DNA from: an uncultured Lutibacter sp.
GTDB lineage: Bacteria > Bacteroidota > Bacteroidia > Flavobacteriales > Flavobacteriaceae
Assembly (NCBI RefSeq): GCF_947493565.1
Contig: NZ_CANLRG010000010.1
Coordinates: forward strand, 37,329-101,328
Length of the DNA stretch: 64,000 bases
Direction: 5' to 3'
In this document: positions 17,554-26,724 of the stretch, in pieces
How positions within the stretch are numbered: position 1 is the stretch's first letter
Layout of the letters: every line of letters starts with the position of its first letter
Notes under the pieces: model-generated
What the model was told of the DNA's origin: nothing
Seen by the model: only the letters and a program-made list of their open reading frames with translations
Databases searched by the model: none
Program-made: the position numbers and the translations under genes

Positions 17554-20500
17554 ATGATTAATAAAATCATTGATTTTTCAATCAATAACAAATTTATAAT
17601 TGGTTTGCTTACGCTTACCATTATTGGAGCAGGTATATGGAGTATGACCCAAGTACCCATCGATGCTGTTCCAGATATTACCAATAACCAAGTACAGGTT
17701 ATTACACAAGCCCCAAATTTAGGTACAGAAGATATTGAACAAATTGTAACCTACCCAATTGAAGTCGCAATGAGCAACCTTCCAAATGTACAGGAAATTA
17801 GATCTATTTCTCGTTTTGGTTTATCGGTTGTTACTATTGTGTTCGACGATGATATGGGAACATATTTACCTCGACAATTAGTAGCAGAAAAACTAAACGA
17901 AGTTAAAGAACAAATTCCTGCAGGTTTTGGTGAACCATCAATGGGACCTATTTCAACTGGATTAGGAGAGATTTACCAGTATACATTAAAAGTAGCACCA
18001 GAGTTTAAAGACAAATATAGTATTGCAGACCTACGTTCTATGCAAGATTGGATTGTACAGCGACAAATGGCTATGGTAGAAGGTGTGGTTGAAGTAAATG
18101 CCATTGGTGGTAAAATTAAACAATACGAAGTGGCTGTTGATCCAAACGATTTAAACGCTATTGGTTTAACTATTACAGATGTATTTAATGCACTTGAAGC
18201 TAACAATCAAAATACAGGTGGTGCTTACATTGAAAAAAACCATCAAGCAAATTTTATTCGTGGAGAAGGCTTGGTGCGTAGTTTAGAAGACATTAAAAAA
18301 ATAACAGTCAAAAACGTTAATAATATTCCAGTAACTATTGGTGATATTGCGACAGTTCAATTTGGTGCTGCAATTCGCTATGGTGCATTAACACAAGATG
18401 GAGAAGGTGAAGTTGTTGGTGGTTTAGTAATGATGCTTAAAGGCGCTAATTCCAATAATGTTATCAACAATGTAAAAGAACGAATGGCTCAAATAGAAAA
18501 GTCATTACCTGAAGGAATCATCATTCAGCCATTATTAGATCGAAGTAAATTAATTGGCGAAACAACATCTACAGTGTCAAACAACCTTGTTGAAGGAGCT
18601 TTAATTGTAATATTTGTACTTATTTTCTTATTAGGTAATTGGCGAGGTGGTTTAATAGTAGCTTCAACAATTCCATTATCATTATTATTTGCATTTATAT
18701 TGATGAATGTATTTGATGTTTGGGCAAATTTAATGAGTTTGGGAGCTATTGATTTCGGGATTATTGTAGATGGTGCTGTAATTATTGTGGAGAGTACAGT
18801 ATTCTTAATTACATCCCAAATATTAAAAAAGAAGAGTCTTACAGCAAAAGAACGTGACAAAGTAGCTTCTAATGCTTCTAAAAAGATGATGAATGCTGCA
18901 TTTTTTGGTCAGCTCATTATTCTTATTGTTTTTCTTCCAATTTTGGCTTTACAAGGTATTGAGGGAAAAATGTTCAAACCAATGGCTATGACTTTCATTT
19001 TCGCTATGATTGGAGCGATGGTGCTTTGTCTTACCTACGTGCCAATGATGTCTGCACTAGTGTTAAGAGCTCCGAAAAACAATAAAAAATCTTATGGAGA
19101 TAAATTTGTACAATGGGTAGAAGACAAATACCAACCTTTATTGGAAAGAGCATTACAAAAAGGAAAGTGGATTATAGGTAGTGCAGTTGTGCTATTCGCA
19201 ATTGCAGTTTTTATGTTTACAAAAATGGGTGGTGAGTTCATTCCGCAGCTTGATGAAGGGGATATTGCATTTCACGCCATATTAAAACCAGGAAGTTCAC
19301 TTACAGAAACCATTGAAACAACTACAAAAATAGAGCAAATTGTAAAAGCTAAATTTCCGGAAGTTGAAAAAATAGTTAGTCGTATTGGTGTAGCTGAAAT
19401 TCCAACAGACCCAATGCCAATGGATTTAGCAGATGTTTTTGTAATTCTAAAGCCTAAAAGTGAGTGGACCACAACAACTTCAAAAGATGAATTGATAGAG
19501 ATGATGAAAGAAGCTGTTGAAATAGTTCCAGGTGTTAATTATGAGTTTACCCAGCCTATTGAAATGCGTTTTAATGAATTACTTGAAGGTGTGCGTGAAG
19601 ATATTGCCATAAAATTATATGGGGAAGACATTGACATCTTATCCCAAAAAGCCGAAGAAATATCTAAAATTATTGCAGGTACAGAAGGTATTGGTGATAT
19701 GAAAGCGGAAGCCACAACAGGTTTACCACAAATGACTATTAATTACAATAGAAATAAATTAGCACAATACGGACTTCATATAAATACCTTAAATCAAACA
19801 GTACAATCAGCATTTGCAGGTGGTATAGCAGGTGTTATTTTTGAAGGTGAAAAACGTTTTGATTTAGTAGTTCGTTTAAATTCTCAAAACCGAAAAGATA
19901 TTTCAGATGTCCAAAACTTGTACATCAACCTACCTTCGGGAACTCAAATTCCACTGCGTGAAATAGCTGATGTAAGTTATAAAGCAGGACCAATGCAAAT
20001 TAGTAGAGATAACACAAACAGAAGAACTTATGTAGGTGTAAATGTTAGAGGTCGCGATGTAAAATCATTAGTAAATGAAATAAAATCAAAATTAGATGCA
20101 CAATTAGAATTACCATCTGGTTATTTCATTCGTTATGGTGGTGCTTTTGAGAATTTGGAACGTGCAAGTAACCGATTACAAACGGTTGTACCTATTGCAC
20201 TATTGCTAATATTTGTGTTAATTTATTTTGCATTGAAATCATTGCCACAAACTTTAATGATTTACATAGCTATTCCTATGGCAACCATTGGTGGTGTTGT
20301 AGCTTTATGGTTACGTGATATGCCATTTAGTATTTCAGCAGGTGTTGGTTTCATAGTACTATTTGGGGTTGCAGTTTTAAATGGATTGGTAATGGTTAGT
20401 GGTTTGAATGAATTAAAAGAAGAGGGTGTTACCAACCTTAAAGATAGAATTATTGAAGGTACAAAACGAAGAATCAGACCAATTATGCTAACAGCTTTTA

Positions 20501-21888
20501 CAGATGTATTAGGCTTTTTGCCTATGGCGATTTCGGCATCTGCCGGAGCAGAAGTTCAACGCCCACTAGCAACTGTTGTTATTGGTGGTTTATTAACTTC
20601 TACATTACTAACCTTATTCGTTTTACCAATTTTATACCATTGGGTAGAAAACAAATCGTTTAAATTTATTCCGAATAAAAAGTTGGTTACAGCAACAGCA
20701 GTTTTGCTTTTAATGTTTGGTTTTTCTGAACAAAGTAATGCACAACAGATAAACAATACACTTCCTGAAATAACCTTAATGGATGCGGTAAAACTATCTA
20801 AAAGGAATTACCCATTGTTAAAGCAAAAACAGTTAGAAATCACAAAACAGGAACAATTAAAAGCTACTGCTTATGATTTAGGTACAACTGAAGTCTTTAC
20901 AGGTGGTGAAGAAATTAATGGAGATGAAGGAGTCTACACAACCATTGGTATAGGTCAATCCGATATAAATATTTTTGGTATTGGTTCAAAGAGGAAGTTA
21001 CAAAAACAACGAGTACAATTAGCACAAAAAGCTTATCAACTTTCTGTATTAGAATTAGAATTAGAAGTTAAAAAGGCCTGGTCAAAATGTTATCAAATGA
21101 AGAGAAACTATAACCTTTATATGGAATTGGATTCCATTTATTCCAATTTCGAACAAGCTGTTGCGTTAAATTATGAAGTAGAAGCGATTTCAAGATTAGA
21201 ATATTCAGCAGCTAAAAACCAAGCTTTTCAAATTCAAAATAAAAAAATGCAAGCATATAGTGATTATCTAATCGCTCTACAGCAATTAAATTTATGGTTG
21301 GTTTCAGATGAAATTTTTACTGTTTCTGATGAATTTGATTCTGCAATAGATTTAAACATTGAAAAGTTCAATATTGAAAACCATCCGTTGTACAGTATGT
21401 CGCAGAACATTGTAAATGAAGCAGCAGCCAATTATAAAGTTGCAAAAGCTGATAATTTACCAAAATTCAATCTTCAAGGTGGTTTACAAAAAGTAGAAGG
21501 AATTTCTGGGTTTTACAGTTATCAAGCAGGTATTTCCATTCCGTTTTTGTCTGGTACTAACAAAGCACAAATTAGAAGTACCAAAATTGATAAAGAGATA
21601 GCCGAAGCCAATGTCCAATTCAAAAAGCAAGAAGTACAATCAAAATTTGTTCAGGCTAAAGAAAATTATATCAAATGGAAAAACTCTTGGGAATTTTACA
21701 AAAACCAGGTATTGCCATTAACAAAGGAGCAAAAAACAGGTGCTTTACTGGCGTACAAAGAAGGCGAAATAGATTACACTAGCTTCACACAATTAATAAA
21801 AGAAGCCATTCAATCCGAGCTAGATGCACAAACAGCTTTAATAAACTATTTAGAAAGCACATTTCAACTACAATATTTTAATCAATAA
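17554..21888 (+). CDS. czcA: CzcA-type heavy-metal RND pump fused to a TolC-like channel
   Basis: 1444 aa, two proteins in one. Residues 1 to about 1035 are a heavy-metal RND inner-membrane pump; TM4 carries DFGIIVDGAVIIVES, the signature of divalent (Zn/Co/Cd/Ni) rather than Cu/Ag pumps. Then a second signal-like hydrophobic stretch ending in AQQ (about 1040-1063) is followed by a roughly 380-aa TolC-like outer-membrane factor domain with long helical segments. Such fusions are known in Bacteroidota. How one chain serves inner-membrane trimer and outer-membrane channel is unclear; cleavage at the internal signal is a reasonable guess. The adaptor follows 4 bp later. Confidence 0.9.
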   Translation: MINKIIDFSINNKFIIGLLTLTIIGAGIWSMTQVPIDAVPDITNNQVQVITQAPNLGTEDIEQIVTYPIEVAMSNLPNVQEIRSISRFGLSVVTIVFDDDMGTYLPRQLVAEKLNEVKEQIPAGFGEPSMGPISTGLGEIYQYTLKVAPEFKDKYSIADLRSMQDWIVQRQMAMVEGVVEVNAIGGKIKQYEVAVDPNDLNAIGLTITDVFNALEANNQNTGGAYIEKNHQANFIRGEGLVRSLEDIKKITVKNVNNIPVTIGDIATVQFGAAIRYGALTQDGEGEVVGGLVMMLKGANSNNVINNVKERMAQIEKSLPEGIIIQPLLDRSKLIGETTSTVSNNLVEGALIVIFVLIFLLGNWRGGLIVASTIPLSLLFAFILMNVFDVWANLMSLGAIDFGIIVDGAVIIVESTVFLITSQILKKKSLTAKERDKVASNASKKMMNAAFFGQLIILIVFLPILALQGIEGKMFKPMAMTFIFAMIGAMVLCLTYVPMMSALVLRAPKNNKKSYGDKFVQWVEDKYQPLLERALQKGKWIIGSAVVLFAIAVFMFTKMGGEFIPQLDEGDIAFHAILKPGSSLTETIETTTKIEQIVKAKFPEVEKIVSRIGVAEIPTDPMPMDLADVFVILKPKSEWTTTTSKDELIEMMKEAVEIVPGVNYEFTQPIEMRFNELLEGVREDIAIKLYGEDIDILSQKAEEISKIIAGTEGIGDMKAEATTGLPQMTINYNRNKLAQYGLHINTLNQTVQSAFAGGIAGVIFEGEKRFDLVVRLNSQNRKDISDVQNLYINLPSGTQIPLREIADVSYKAGPMQISRDNTNRRTYVGVNVRGRDVKSLVNEIKSKLDAQLELPSGYFIRYGGAFENLERASNRLQTVVPIALLLIFVLIYFALKSLPQTLMIYIAIPMATIGGVVALWLRDMPFSISAGVGFIVLFGVAVLNGLVMVSGLNELKEEGVTNLKDRIIEGTKRRIRPIMLTAFTDVLGFLPMAISASAGAEVQRPLATVVIGGLLTSTLLTLFVLPILYHWVENKSFKFIPNKKLVTATAVLLLMFGFSEQSNAQQINNTLPEITLMDAVKLSKRNYPLLKQKQLEITKQEQLKATAYDLGTTEVFTGGEEINGDEGVYTTIGIGQSDINIFGIGSKRKLQKQRVQLAQKAYQLSVLELELEVKKAWSKCYQMKRNYNLYMELDSIYSNFEQAVALNYEVEAISRLEYSAAKNQAFQIQNKKMQAYSDYLIALQQLNLWLVSDEIFTVSDEFDSAIDLNIEKFNIENHPLYSMSQNIVNEAAANYKVAKADNLPKFNLQGGLQKVEGISGFYSYQAGISIPFLSGTNKAQIRSTKIDKEIAEANVQFKKQEVQSKFVQAKENYIKWKNSWEFYKNQVLPLTKEQKTGALLAYKEGEIDYTSFTQLIKEAIQSELDAQTALINYLESTFQLQYFNQ

Positions 21889-21892
21889 GAAA

Positions 21893-23092
21893 ATGAAAAA
21901 TAAATTATATAAAATCCTAACTATTATAGTCTTATCCATTACTGTTTTTGCTTGCGGAAACAAAGAAAGTCATAGTGACAATGATGGTCATTCACATAGT
22001 GAAAAACCAAAAAATGAAGAAGAACACGGTGAGAACGAAGAAGTAATGCTTTCGCAGCAGCAGTATAATGCATTAAAAATGAAGATTGACACACTTTCAT
22101 TACGAAATATGAGTGGAAATGTAGAGGCTAATGGTACATTAGAAGTACCCCCACAAAACGAAGCAGCAATAACTTCAGTTATTGGTGCAAATGTAGTATC
22201 TATAAAAGTAATTGAAGGTGATAAAGTTAAAAAAGGCCAAGTTGTGGCCCATCTATCACACCCTAATATTATAAAACTACAGACTGATTATTTGAATGCT
22301 TTTAGCAATAGTAATTTTTTAAAGAAAAACTATGAGCGTCAACAAAAATTATATGATGCAGGTGTTGGTTCTGGTGCAAATTTTCAAAAAGCAGAAGCAG
22401 AGTATGAAGCATCAAAAGCTATGGTAAATGGATTGGAAGCTCAATTAAGAATATTAAATATCAATACAATATCAGTAAGAAATGGTACAATTGCACAAAG
22501 TATATCATTACGTAGTCCTATAGAAGGGTTTGTACAAAAGGTTGAGGTGAAAATTGGGCAATATGTAGAGCCGCAAACAGAATTATTCGAAATTGTTAAT
22601 ACGCTTCACGTTCACGCAGATTTGATGGTATTTGAAAAAGATGCGTATAAAGTGAAAAAAGGTCAAAAAGTAACATTTACTGTGCAGTCTATACCAGATA
22701 CAGAACTTACAGCTGAAATCTTTTCAATAAGTAAAACATTTGAAGACAACCCAAAAGCGGTACACGTTCACGCTGAAATTGAAAATAAAGGAGATAACTT
22801 AATTCCTGGTATGTACATTCAAGGTAAAATTCAGGTAAATAAAACTAAAACAAAAGCATTACCTGAAAGTGCAATTATAAAAGATGGAGATAGGTTTTAT
22901 GCATTTTCAGTAGAAAAAGAAAATGACCACTGGAGTTTTAAGCCTGTTGAAGTGCTTTTAGGTGCAAAAGATGGCAATTGGATTGCAGTTCAATTTACTG
23001 AAGAATTAGATAAAACCACAAAATTTGCTTATAATAATGCTTATTACCTGATTGCTGAAATGAAAAAAGGCGAAGCAGAACACGAACATTAA
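21893..23092 (+). CDS. czcB: CzcB-type RND periplasmic adaptor lipoprotein
   Basis: Membrane-fusion protein (399 aa) linking the RND pump to the channel. Lipoprotein signal ending VFAC (lipobox Cys near residue 21), then a His-rich stretch (SHSDNDGHSHS, EEHGENEE) likely to bind divalent metal. The remainder is the usual lipoyl/hairpin/beta-barrel order, with IGANVVSIKVIEGDKVKKGQ as the first lipoyl half. It ends in EAEHEH. Four bp after the pump gene. Confidence 0.9.
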   Translation: MKNKLYKILTIIVLSITVFACGNKESHSDNDGHSHSEKPKNEEEHGENEEVMLSQQQYNALKMKIDTLSLRNMSGNVEANGTLEVPPQNEAAITSVIGANVVSIKVIEGDKVKKGQVVAHLSHPNIIKLQTDYLNAFSNSNFLKKNYERQQKLYDAGVGSGANFQKAEAEYEASKAMVNGLEAQLRILNINTISVRNGTIAQSISLRSPIEGFVQKVEVKIGQYVEPQTELFEIVNTLHVHADLMVFEKDAYKVKKGQKVTFTVQSIPDTELTAEIFSISKTFEDNPKAVHVHAEIENKGDNLIPGMYIQGKIQVNKTKTKALPESAIIKDGDRFYAFSVEKENDHWSFKPVEVLLGAKDGNWIAVQFTEELDKTTKFAYNNAYYLIAEMKKGEAEHEH

Positions 23093-23095
23093 ATA

Positions 23096-23512
23096 ATGAA
23101 AACAATAGAGGAATTATTAGAATCTAAAAATATACGTGTTACAGCAATGCGATTACTTATCTATAAGTTTCTTGTAGAAAAGGATGTTGCTGTAACATTA
23201 AGTGATATCGAAAATGCTTTTGAAAAGTCAGATAGAACTACATTATACAGAACTATTAAAACATTTGAAGAAAAAGGAATCGTACATCAAATAGATGATG
23301 GTACAGGTATTACAAAGTATGCATTATGTGAAAAAGGATGTAATTGTGAAATTGAAAATGATTTACACTTACATTTCCATTGTAACAACTGCAATGAAAC
23401 AGTATGCCTTACAGCTCATAAAATTCCTCAAATTAAAGTACCTGATGGTTTTGTTGCAGAAAATGTAAACTTGGTGGTAAAAGGGTTTTGTGATAAATGT
23501 AGCGGTCATTAA
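23096..23512 (+). CDS. Fur-family metalloregulator
   Basis: 138-aa Fur/Zur-type repressor. N-terminal winged helix (IRVTAMRLLIYKFLVEKDVAVTL..., SDRTTLYRTIKTFEEKGIV), then HLHFHCNNC and FCDKC, the two CxxC pairs of the structural zinc, plus His-rich sensor positions. It starts 3 bp after the adaptor, so it is co-transcribed with the pump. It most likely represses this operon through the 7-1-7 box at 17079. The sensed metal (Zn being the obvious guess) cannot be read from sequence. Confidence 0.88.
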   Translation: MKTIEELLESKNIRVTAMRLLIYKFLVEKDVAVTLSDIENAFEKSDRTTLYRTIKTFEEKGIVHQIDDGTGITKYALCEKGCNCEIENDLHLHFHCNNCNETVCLTAHKIPQIKVPDGFVAENVNLVVKGFCDKCSGH

Positions 23513-23527
23513 TGCACTTCCATTGCA
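23513..23527 (+). promoter_or_regulatory. Degenerate Fur-family box after the regulator gene
   Basis: TGCACTT-C-CATTGCA matches the perfect box at 17079-17093 at 13 of 15 positions. It begins one base after the Fur-family stop codon and precedes the ICMT-like and P-type ATPase genes, so it may create a second regulated promoter (CATATTTG follows at 23541-23548, one base off the -7 consensus). Confidence 0.45.
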
Positions 23528-23572
23528 TTTGTTTTTTCAGCATATTTGCTTTGAATATGCAATTATAATTTG

Positions 23573-24157
23573 ATGATTTTATTTATTTACTTACTAATAT
23601 ATTTTCTGCTAGTTTTTGTAATAAGGTCAGTTTCACTCTTTATAAAAACTAGAGTAAACCCTTTAACTTTTAACAAAACAGATGATGCACACGGTTATAA
23701 TGGTAAAGTATTTACTTTGATCTCTTTTTTAGAGCTAATTATTGTAAGTATTTATGCTTTTAAATTTGATTGGTACAAATATTTACTCCCTTTTTGGTAT
23801 TTAGAAAGTGTTGCTTTATTAAAAATAGGTTGGGGATTCTTAATTCTTTCGCTAATTGTAGTATGGATTGCTCAATCTAATATGGCCAATTCTTGGAGAA
23901 TTGGAATAGATGAAAAAAACAAGACATCGTTAGTTACCAAAGGATTGTTTTCGATTTCAAGAAACCCTATTTTCCTTGGGATTATGATTGCAAATATTGG
24001 ATTGTTTTTAGTGATTCCAAACGCTTTTACATTAGTAATAATCGCATTATCAACAACAAGTATAAATACCCAAATTAGATTAGAAGAAGCATTCTTAAAA
24101 CAAGAATTTGGAAATGATTATTTAGAGTATGCAAAAAAAGTAAGACGTTGGATATAA
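23573..24157 (+). CDS. ICMT/PEMT-like membrane methyltransferase
   Basis: 194-aa integral membrane protein with about five helices. The C-terminal signature SRNPIFLGIMIANIGLFL and the ending RLEEAFLKQEFGNDYLEYAK match the isoprenylcysteine carboxyl/phospholipid methyltransferase-like family. Such genes commonly sit beside czc/cad genes in bacteria, but their substrate there is unknown. ATG at 23573 is preferred over a TTG three bases upstream. Confidence 0.7.
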   Translation: MILFIYLLIYFLLVFVIRSVSLFIKTRVNPLTFNKTDDAHGYNGKVFTLISFLELIIVSIYAFKFDWYKYLLPFWYLESVALLKIGWGFLILSLIVVWIAQSNMANSWRIGIDEKNKTSLVTKGLFSISRNPIFLGIMIANIGLFLVIPNAFTLVIIALSTTSINTQIRLEEAFLKQEFGNDYLEYAKKVRRWI

Positions 24158-24186
24158 ATATTTAATTTGAAGAATTTAGAATAATA

Positions 24187-26142
24187 ATGAAAAAAAAGAA
24201 AGTCAATTTAAGAGATTTAAAGCCAAAATCTACAAAGCAGCGTAGTCACAATGATGGCCATAACCACGTCATTGTAAATAGTGCTACTTTCAAAATTTAT
24301 TTCCCTGCAATCGTAAGCTTTTTAATGCTTATGATCGGAATAGCTTTAGCTTATTTTAATGTAGCTTTTTTCAAAGATTGGTTACGTATAATTTGGTATG
24401 GAATTGCATACTTGCCTGTTGGATTTCCCGTGGTTAAAGAAGGTTGGAAAAGCATTAAAAAAGGAGATGTATTTACAGAGTTCTTTTTAATGTCTATTGC
24501 TACAATTGGAGCATTTATTATTGGTGAATATCCTGAAGGAGTAGCAGTAATGCTATTTTATGCAGTTGGAGAATTGTTCCAAGGAGCTGCTGTTAAAAGA
24601 GCCAAAGGAAATATCAAAGCATTATTAGATGTCAGACCAAAAGAAGCTAACGTTTTTCGGAATGGTGATTATACAAGTGTTTCACCAGAAGACGTACATA
24701 TTGGCGAAAAAATTCAAATTCGTGTTGGCGAAAAAATTCCTTTAGATGGTATTTTACTATCAGTAAAGGCCTTATTAAATACCGCAGCTTTAACAGGTGA
24801 AAGTAAACCAGATACGCTTACAAAAAACGCAAAAGTATATGCAGGTAGTATCAATTTAGAAAGTGTGATAGAAATTGAGGTAACAAACAAGTTTGAAGAT
24901 AGTTCAATTGCCAGAATATTAGATTTAGTTCAAAATGCTACAGCACGTAAATCGAAAACAGAATTGTTCATAAGACAATTTGCACGTATCTATACACCAA
25001 TTGTAGTGTATTTAGCAATTGCTGTTACATTTCTACCTTACTTTTTTGTAGAGGATTATATTTTTACAGATTGGTTATACAGAGCATTAATTTTCTTGGT
25101 AATTTCTTGCCCTTGTGCTTTGGTAATTTCTATTCCATTGGGTTATTTCGGAGGTTTAGGTGCAGCTTCAAAAAATGGAATATTATTTAAAGGTGCTTCA
25201 TTTTTAGATGCTATGACCAAAATAAATACATTGGTAATGGATAAAACAGGAACTGTTACCAAAGGTGTTTTCAAAATTAAGGAAATAAAGACTGTTGGCT
25301 GGGAAGAATCTGAATTTATGAAATTCCTAATGGCTATGGAAGAACAATCCACACACCCTATCGCAAAAGCCATAATGGAGTATAAAGAAGTTGGAAAAGA
25401 TTTTAAAGCAGTAGAAGTATCTGAAGTTGCAGGAAAAGGATTAAAAGGCATTGTGAATGGTAAAATAGTTTTAGTTGGAAATAAAGCCTTAATGCATACA
25501 AATATCATAGATGTTCCAACTGAAACAGAAGCTATTGTAGAATCCATTGTTTTGGTAGCTATCGATAATAAATTCGCAGGTTATGTTGTAATTGCAGATG
25601 AATTAAAAGAAGATGCTAAAGAAACAATTACAGCATTGCATAAAGTAGGTATTAAAAATATAATGATGCTTTCAGGTGATAAAGATTCTATTACCCAACA
25701 AATAGCAATTGAATTAAATATTAAAAAGGCCAGAGGTGGTTTATTGCCAGAAGATAAATTAAATGAAGTTGAAACTTTAAAAAGAAACCCTGAAAATAAA
25801 ATAGCTTTTATTGGTGATGGTATTAACGATGCACCAGTTTTAGCAGCAAGTGATGTAGGTATTGCTATGGGTGGTTTGGGAAGTGATGTTGCTATTGAAA
25901 CAGCAGATGTTATTATTCAAACTGACCAACCTTCAAAAGTGGTAAAAGCCATTAAAATAAGTCGTTCTACTCGTAAAATTGTATGGCAGAATATCATATT
26001 AGCTTTTGGTGTTAAAGCTATTGTTTTAATTCTAGGAGCAGGTGGTTTAGCAACAATGTGGGAAGCTGTATTTGCAGATGTAGGTGTAGCTTTATTAGCT
26101 ATTTTAAATGCGGTTAGATTGCAACGAATGAAATGGAGTTAA
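24187..26142 (+). CDS. cadA: Zn/Cd-type P1B-2 ATPase
   Basis: 651-aa heavy-metal translocating P-type ATPase that exports divalent ions. Motifs: translocation SCPCALV, phosphorylation DKTGT, the HP locus STHPIAKAI, and the hinge GDGINDAP. The last helix pair contains FADVGVALLAILNA, whose D-x-G is the mark of Zn/Cd/Pb pumps. It lacks a ferredoxin-like HMA domain; instead the N-terminus has a short His-rich segment (SHNDGHNHVIV). It is the last gene of the first resistance block. Confidence 0.9.
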   Translation: MKKKKVNLRDLKPKSTKQRSHNDGHNHVIVNSATFKIYFPAIVSFLMLMIGIALAYFNVAFFKDWLRIIWYGIAYLPVGFPVVKEGWKSIKKGDVFTEFFLMSIATIGAFIIGEYPEGVAVMLFYAVGELFQGAAVKRAKGNIKALLDVRPKEANVFRNGDYTSVSPEDVHIGEKIQIRVGEKIPLDGILLSVKALLNTAALTGESKPDTLTKNAKVYAGSINLESVIEIEVTNKFEDSSIARILDLVQNATARKSKTELFIRQFARIYTPIVVYLAIAVTFLPYFFVEDYIFTDWLYRALIFLVISCPCALVISIPLGYFGGLGAASKNGILFKGASFLDAMTKINTLVMDKTGTVTKGVFKIKEIKTVGWEESEFMKFLMAMEEQSTHPIAKAIMEYKEVGKDFKAVEVSEVAGKGLKGIVNGKIVLVGNKALMHTNIIDVPTETEAIVESIVLVAIDNKFAGYVVIADELKEDAKETITALHKVGIKNIMMLSGDKDSITQQIAIELNIKKARGGLLPEDKLNEVETLKRNPENKIAFIGDGINDAPVLAASDVGIAMGGLGSDVAIETADVIIQTDQPSKVVKAIKISRSTRKIVWQNIILAFGVKAIVLILGAGGLATMWEAVFADVGVALLAILNAVRLQRMKWS

Positions 26143-26186
26143 GCGTTAAACTCCTGTTAAACTAATTTAGAATCATTATAATTTGT

Positions 26187-26194
26187 TATCTTTG
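26187..26194 (+). promoter_or_regulatory. Predicted -7 box of the copper block
   Basis: TATCTTTG fits TAnnTTTG and lies 9 bp before the ATG of the HYC_CC_PP-like gene, again giving a very short leader. Confidence 0.5.
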
Positions 26195-26202
26195 TTACCA
26201 AT

Positions 26203-26619
26203 ATGAAACAAGTTTTCCATAAAATAATGTCAATATTAATGGCTATTGTAGTGTTATGCTCTACAATGTCATTTACTATTAATATGCATTATTGTGGAGA
26301 TAAATTGGTTGATTCAGCCATATTTTCAAAAGCAGAAACTTGCGGAATGGAAATGGAATTAGCAACTTCAACTAATGAATGTTCTGTATCAAAGAAAAAT
26401 TGTTGTAGTGATGAATTTGAAAAAATTGAGGGTCAAAATGAATTACAATCTTCAATAGATACTATTTCTTTTGAGCAACAAGTATTCATTACTTCATTTA
26501 TTTATACTTACGTAAATCTTTTCGAAAGTATAGATAGCGAGGTATCTTTATATGATGAACATCAATCCCCTCTCGTCAGCAGGAAAATCTACAAGCTAGA
26601 CGAAACATATTTAATCTGA
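26203..26619 (+). CDS. HYC_CC_PP-like secreted small protein
   Basis: 138 aa with an N-terminal signal segment, then MHYCGDKL, a NCCSDE pair and a C-terminal SP motif in HQSPLV. This H-Y-C / C-C / P pattern is that of the flavobacterial HYC_CC_PP family, commonly next to Cu/Ag efflux genes. Its function is unknown; periplasmic Cu(I) binding is a reasonable guess from the Cys, His and Met content. It precedes the CusA-type pump, mirroring the small gene at 17119. Confidence 0.65.
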   Translation: MKQVFHKIMSILMAIVVLCSTMSFTINMHYCGDKLVDSAIFSKAETCGMEMELATSTNECSVSKKNCCSDEFEKIEGQNELQSSIDTISFEQQVFITSFIYTYVNLFESIDSEVSLYDEHQSPLVSRKIYKLDETYLI

Positions 26620-26639
26620 TTTTAAAACAATTGACTGTT

Positions 26640-26691
26640 TTATCCTATGGCTGTAAAGTTATAAGGATAATTTGTTGTATTCGGTGTTTTT
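26640..26691 (+). other. Paired hairpins in the CusA leader
   Basis: TTATCCT/AGGATAA (26640-26670) and GGTGTT-TTT-AACACC (near 26679-26693) lie between the small secreted gene and the pump gene, resembling the leader structure at 17431-17553 upstream of the other pump. Confidence 0.35.
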
Positions 26692-26724
26692 AACACCATT
26701 GTCTAATTGTTTAAAATCAAACTT

